Of a stretch of DNA of 33,349 nucleotides, positions 30,599 to 33,349 are shown piece by piece (the stretch's first letter is position 1; every line of letters starts with the position of its first letter). The notes under the pieces were generated by a model. It did no database searches. It was not told the origin of the DNA and worked only from the letters and a program-made list of their open reading frames with translations. The stretch spans positions 1 to 33,349 of the forward strand of contig JAQGPJ010000083.1 of the NCBI GenBank assembly GCA_028293125.1. The letters run 5' to 3'. The stretch comes from Verrucomicrobiales bacterium. Its GTDB lineage: Bacteria > Verrucomicrobiota > Verrucomicrobiia > Verrucomicrobiales > V1-33. Position numbers and translations under genes: made by a program.

Positions 30599-30949
30599 TT
30601 ATCCGCCGCCACGCTTCCGCGCGGAGGCGCGCCGCCATTCCTTCGCCAGGAAATTCCTGAGCGCAACGATCAGGAACGTGCGGAGTTTCCCGTTGTCGCG
30701 GTCGGCAGCATCAAGCCAGCGTTTCTCCAGAAGACGGGCGAAAAATTCCTGTGTGAGGTCCTGTGCATCGTGCGGCGATTGCCCGGAGCGCCGCACGTAA
30801 GCATAAAGCGGATACCAATATGCCTTGCATATCGCCTCCAAGGCGGCGGCCGATTGCGCGGACGTTTCCTTTCGCGCCGCCACCACGGCCGGCCAACTCG
30901 TGTGCGGGAAGGATTGAGGCTGTGGGCGGGATCTTATGGCTCCGGTCAT
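30599..30949 (-). pseudogene. Truncated ECF-type RNA polymerase sigma factor (region 2 only)
   Basis: 116 residues. 'SFPHTSWPAVVAARK', 'ALEAICKAYWYPLYAYVRRS', 'DAQDLTQEFFARLLEKRWL' and 'RTFLIVALRNFLAKEWRRA' are the start and region 2 of a sigma-70 subfamily abundant in Verrucomicrobiota and Planctomycetota. Family members continue past 'KRGGG' with region 4, the -35-binding part. Here TAA follows directly. The same frame continues 'AHLPMDTA', which resembles the family's next residues (LIPLDT-like), and then becomes the cadherin-like protein. So it looks like a nonsense codon plus a deletion fusion. Without region 4 it is unlikely to work as a sigma factor, though binding to core polymerase is conceivable. 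Confidence 0.75.
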
Positions 30950-31086
30950 TCACTGGAGGTTACCTCATCGCGAGGGATTGTTACAGGCTTTCCAGGGTTG
31001 CCACGGAGTGAGAGCAATCCACGGGGGCCGGGAACGGAGTCATGTGTTGTGTGTTGAACCAACGGCGTCTGAACCTGCAAGGAAAA

Positions 31087-31133
31087 TGCGGACACGAAAC
31101 TGCAAAGGGTAAGCCTTGGTTTGACTTTCAGGA
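31087..31133 (+). repeat. Direct repeat, left copy, flanking the hydrolase region
   Basis: GCGGACAC, GCAAAGGGT and AGCCTTGGTTTGACTTTCAG occur in the same order and spacing at 32980-33028, with a few substitutions. The two copies are 1.9 kb apart and enclose the hydrolase and the Arg/Gly-rich protein gene. Confidence 0.75.
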
Positions 31134-31196
31134 AGAAGCCCGAATCGGAGGATAAGATTGATTATCAAAAGAAGAGGCAGAAGGGCACGCTCCCCG

Positions 31197-32399
31197 TCAA
31201 GGCGTGCCGAGCACCCGCAGCAGCATGGCAAAGGCGTCGCGGCGCGTGTCCTCCGGAAACACGTGCCCGGCCTCCGGGTGATGCACCTTCAGCCGGTCCT
31301 CCGCCCCGTAGAGCCGGTAAACAGGGCGTGCCGCCTCCGTGATGCGCCTTACACTTTCCCAGCGGAAGTTGGAGTCGCCCTTTGGCGCACTGATGAACAC
31401 GTGCCGGGGGGCCAGTGCGGAAATAAGTTCAAAAAAATCAAAGGGCACGTCCCGCGGCCTGCCCAGATATGTCCCCAGCTTCGGCATATAACGCTCCTGC
31501 GTCCATCCGCGCAGATCCCCGTTCATGTAGACAGTGAATGAGTCAAAGCCGCAGCTTGAAACGATGGCTTTAAGCCTCGGCTCCAGCACTGAGGTGAAAA
31601 CGGCATTGTGTCCACCCAGGGAGTGGCCAATGACGCCGAAGCCTGCCTCCCGTCTTACAAAGGGCAGCGTTTCCAGAAGGTCCAGCGCGCTGATGTTGTC
31701 CCGCACGGCTTTGAGGGTTCCGCCGCCGGTGAAGCCAAGCGCTTTCAAGTCCGGCTTATACCCCGCCATCAGGGGATAGGAGGGCGAGAGGGTCACAAAG
31801 CCAAGGGCGGCCAGCTCCGCTGCATAGGGGGGATACTCCTCCCGGCAAGGCTCCACCACGGTGTCGTGTCCCCGCAGGCCGTCGGTCGGGTGCAGGCAGA
31901 GCACCGCCGGGGTGGATCGTCCCCCCAGCGCCGCTTTCGGGATGCAAAGCCAAGCCGGAACACTTCCGCCGGAACCGGAGCGGTAGCTGATGAACCGCCG
32001 CACATAAGAGCCGCAGTCCGTTTCCCCGCGCACCTCCATCCGCGGGCCGGGTGGGGAGGGGCGCGGCTGCCCGGCATCCGCCGGTCCGGGACCGATAATG
32101 CTCAGGAAAGCCTCAAGCGCCTCCCGCCGCCGTCCGTTCTCCCACTCCGCGGCGGTGGGGGCGGTTTGAATTGATCCGCCGGCGCTGCGGTATTCAAGGA
32201 GGCTGTCCCGGCTCAGGCCCCGGAGGGGAGGTTGTGGAGGCCCCTGCACCGTCTCCTGTTTTTCCCTCTCTGTCCCCGTATCCGCCAGGACCGGGGCGGA
32301 AGCCGCGGCGAAAAGAAACAGGGAGGCAAAAGCCAGGGCGCAGCGGAGGGTGGCATGGTGGACAGCAGAGTGCAGCGGCGGCTTCTTCATGGTTTTCAT
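31197..32399 (-). CDS. Secreted alpha/beta hydrolase, acetyl xylan esterase-like
   Basis: 400 residues from the ATG at 32399 (a second ATG lies 3 codons on). A signal peptide follows (LRCALAFASLFLFAAASAPV, cut near LADTG). The hydrolase domain has 'PAVLCLHPTDG' (oxyanion-hole region), 'GVIGHSLGGHNA' with the nucleophile Ser near residue 260, 'YGAEDRL' with Asp near 368 and 'HHPEAGHVFP' with His near 379, a complete catalytic triad. The overall plan resembles the acetyl xylan esterase / dienelactone hydrolase-like 'abhydrolase_7' proteins common in polysaccharide-degrading Verrucomicrobiota and Planctomycetota. An ester of plant or algal polysaccharide is the likely substrate class, but this cannot be settled here. 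The frame extends upstream to 32534, but that region lacks a signal and is Pro/Arg-rich. Confidence 0.85.
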   Translation of the reverse strand: MKTMKKPPLHSAVHHATLRCALAFASLFLFAAASAPVLADTGTEREKQETVQGPPQPPLRGLSRDSLLEYRSAGGSIQTAPTAAEWENGRRREALEAFLSIIGPGPADAGQPRPSPPGPRMEVRGETDCGSYVRRFISYRSGSGGSVPAWLCIPKAALGGRSTPAVLCLHPTDGLRGHDTVVEPCREEYPPYAAELAALGFVTLSPSYPLMAGYKPDLKALGFTGGGTLKAVRDNISALDLLETLPFVRREAGFGVIGHSLGGHNAVFTSVLEPRLKAIVSSCGFDSFTVYMNGDLRGWTQERYMPKLGTYLGRPRDVPFDFFELISALAPRHVFISAPKGDSNFRWESVRRITEAARPVYRLYGAEDRLKVHHPEAGHVFPEDTRRDAFAMLLRVLGTP

Positions 32400-32554
32400 A
32401 CGGAAAGTGGAGGAGCCGCCTCTCTCCCGGCTGGCACCGGGATAAGCCGGTGGAGCAGCCGTGCGCCTGCCACTTGCCGGAAGGGGCATGGAGACCCCCT
32501 CTCCCTGCCGCCAAAGCGGCCCTCCGGTGGTCAAAGAGGTATTTTCGCAAACAC

Positions 32555-32581
32555 AAAGCCCGCTGCGGAACAGCGGGCTTT
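32555..32581 (-). terminator. Intrinsic terminator of the Arg/Gly-rich protein gene
   Basis: AAAGCCCGCTG-CGGAA-CAGCGGGCTTT: perfect 11-bp stem with a 5-base loop. On the minus strand it is followed by TGTGTTTGCG, moderately T-rich. It is 46 bases after the stop of the minus-strand gene at 32627 and before the hydrolase start, so it separates the two. Confidence 0.7.
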
Positions 32582-32626
32582 GGCGGAGTGAAGGCTGACA
32601 GCTTAATGGATCAAAGCCTGATTGGA

Positions 32627-32926
32627 TCAGCCGCCAATGCGGATCGTAATGCCGCTGCGGGAGCGGGAGGAGGGGCGGTCATAATGACCGTAACCGCGGC
32701 TGTGCTCCCCGCGGCTGTAGCCGCCGCCGCGGTGATGCACAGGAGCCGGAACCCAGCGGTATACCACACATCCGTGGCGGTTATGTCCAACGCACACTTT
32801 GACCATACGGACCGGGCGTTCACAATCATGACGGTCATCATGGCGGGAGCGGGAATAACCGCGGTGGCCGCCGTCCCGGTCATACCCGTAACCGCTGTCG
32901 CGGTCGTGGCCGCCCCGCAACGACAT
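32627..32926 (-). CDS. Small Arg/Gly/Tyr/His-rich low-complexity protein
   Basis: 99 residues from the ATG at 32926 (an upstream TTG at 32941 is possible). The N-terminal third is 'HDRDSGYGYDRDGGHRGYSR'-type low complexity. A central patterned stretch 'VRMVKVCVGHNRHGCVVYRW' + 'VPAPVHH' carries two Cys, and the C-terminal part is again Arg/Ser/Gly/Tyr. There is no signal peptide or membrane helix. Nucleic-acid or metal binding is suggested by the composition only. Competing open frames on both strands have no better composition. This frame is preferred because an intrinsic terminator follows it at the right distance. Moderate confidence. Confidence 0.5.
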   Translation of the reverse strand: MSLRGGHDRDSGYGYDRDGGHRGYSRSRHDDRHDCERPVRMVKVCVGHNRHGCVVYRWVPAPVHHRGGGYSRGEHSRGYGHYDRPSSRSRSGITIRIGG

Positions 32927-32929
32927 TGA

Positions 32930-32947
32930 GGACGGCTTCAACCGTCC
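32930..32947 (-). promoter_or_regulatory. Hairpin just upstream of the Arg/Gly-rich gene start
   Basis: GGACGG-CTTCAA-CCGTCC, perfect 6-bp arms, ending 3 bases from the start codon. In mRNA it could limit ribosome access. Confidence 0.45.
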
Positions 32948-32979
32948 CTATTACACGAACCAATGATCTTACCAGAAAA

Positions 32980-33028
32980 GGCGGACACAAAAACCGCAAA
33001 GGGTGAGCCTTGGTTTGACTTTCAGAAG
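32980..33028 (+). repeat. Direct repeat, right copy, flanking the hydrolase region
   Basis: Matches 31087-31133; the 19 bases GCCTTGGTTTGACTTTCAG are identical. Small differences (CACAAAAACCGC against CACGAAACTGC) show that the copies have aged. Confidence 0.75.
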
Positions 33029-33117
33029 CTGTTTTGTTAAATGGGAGAAATATTGTTCATGTTATCATTAACCCCCTGAAAAGCGCCAAAAACAGCCACT
33101 GCAGAACACATTTCAGA

Positions 33118-33330
33118 GGGAGCTTGACGGAAAGAAACCCACAGCAGGCTCAAATCGTGAAACTGCTTTATTTCGCGGAGCTGACTCAGAGGGAGACGGC
33201 GGACCTGCTGGGCGTCTGTGAAAAAACGGTGCAACGGCAGTGGACGGCGGCTAAAGCCTGGCTTTTTCAGGTGATCAAAAGCAGGGGGGATGGTTTTCCC
33301 GGCCCGGATGAAAAAAGTTGTCCTCCCTGA
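33118..33330 (+). pseudogene. Orphan sigma factor region-4 fragment
   Basis: 'NPQQAQIVKLLYFAELTQRE' followed by 'TADLLGVCEKTVQRQWTAAK' and 'AWLFQVIK' is the C-terminal region 4 (helix-turn-helix) of an ECF-type sigma factor of the Planctomycetota/Verrucomicrobiota-rich class in which 'V.R.W..A.AWL' is conserved. Upstream of about 33120 the frame has no region 2. The open frame begins at a TTG at 33034 with unrelated residues. The gene therefore lost its 5' two-thirds, with the break close to the right-hand direct repeat. The stop at 33328-33330 follows a short tail unlike the family. Confidence 0.7.
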
Positions 33331-33349
33331 CCTGCTCTGTCGGCCCTTT

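Noticed and set aside
31109..31131. GTAAGCCTTGGTTTGAC in the direct repeat as another IS66 end
   Set aside because: Only the first nine bases match the terminus at 1367; the second repeat copy starts GTGAGCC and no transposase lies inside.
32171..32929. Plus-strand frame of 252 codons across the hydrolase start and the Arg/Gly-rich gene
   Set aside because: It runs through the terminator hairpin and the hydrolase signal peptide region; the composition is shadow-like (repeated Ala/Val from complement of Arg/Gly codons).
30599..33330. Region 2 fragment (30599-30949) and region 4 fragment (33118-33330) as halves of one split sigma gene
   Set aside because: They are on opposite strands and belong to different sigma subfamilies by their motifs.

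Overview
The window looks like a stretch of a Verrucomicrobiota genome (inference). Its large secreted proteins end in a recurring C-terminal module finishing in (F/Y)(F/Y)R(L/V/A). It carries several leader-bearing helical-repeat proteins with 'DPxAAxxW' motifs, and fragments of two different ECF-type sigma factors of the kind common in Verrucomicrobiota and Planctomycetota. Coding DNA is GC-rich by eye; the replication and partition region is strikingly AT-rich.

Layout. 1-1367: one end of an IS66-family insertion sequence (tnpC cut by the window edge, then tnpB and tnpA, all on the minus strand). 1583-5738: a plasmid-type replication and partition module bounded by 57-bp inverted repeats. 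It holds a RepA-like initiator (minus), six phased iterons, a degenerate tandem duplication of the par promoter and parA start, a ParA ATPase and a ribbon-helix-helix partner. Seven copies of a 17-bp palindrome (AAGAAATA-W-TATTTCTT) are the likely centromere/operator. The DNA is therefore either a plasmid or plasmid-derived DNA in a larger replicon. 5739-7650: small or broken genes. 7649-12731: three leader-bearing helical-repeat paralogues, two in an apparent operon, and a badly deleted fourth copy at 16266-16597. 13396-18618: two secreted proteins, one with two CBM9-like domains from a 690-bp internal duplication. 19385-27097: two giant secreted proteins, one with C-type lectin and Calx-beta domains, the other with three discoidin-like repeats and calcium-binding TSP3-like repeats. 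27456-28828: a decayed membrane protein gene and two small intact genes. 29098-33349: a frame-broken secreted protein gene running on in frame from a truncated sigma factor, a secreted alpha/beta hydrolase, a small Arg/Gly/Tyr/His-rich protein and an orphan sigma region-4 fragment.

Across the whole window, nine copies of an AT-rich palindrome (core CAATAA-N6/7-TTATTG, sometimes extended to a CCGACACAATAA-type arm) sit only between genes, mostly beyond the 3' ends of genes. One end of a segmental duplication coincides with this element. It is the best candidate here for an undescribed repeat or regulatory family. No CRISPR array, rRNA or tRNA was recognised. All family assignments are from reading the sequence; no database search was possible.
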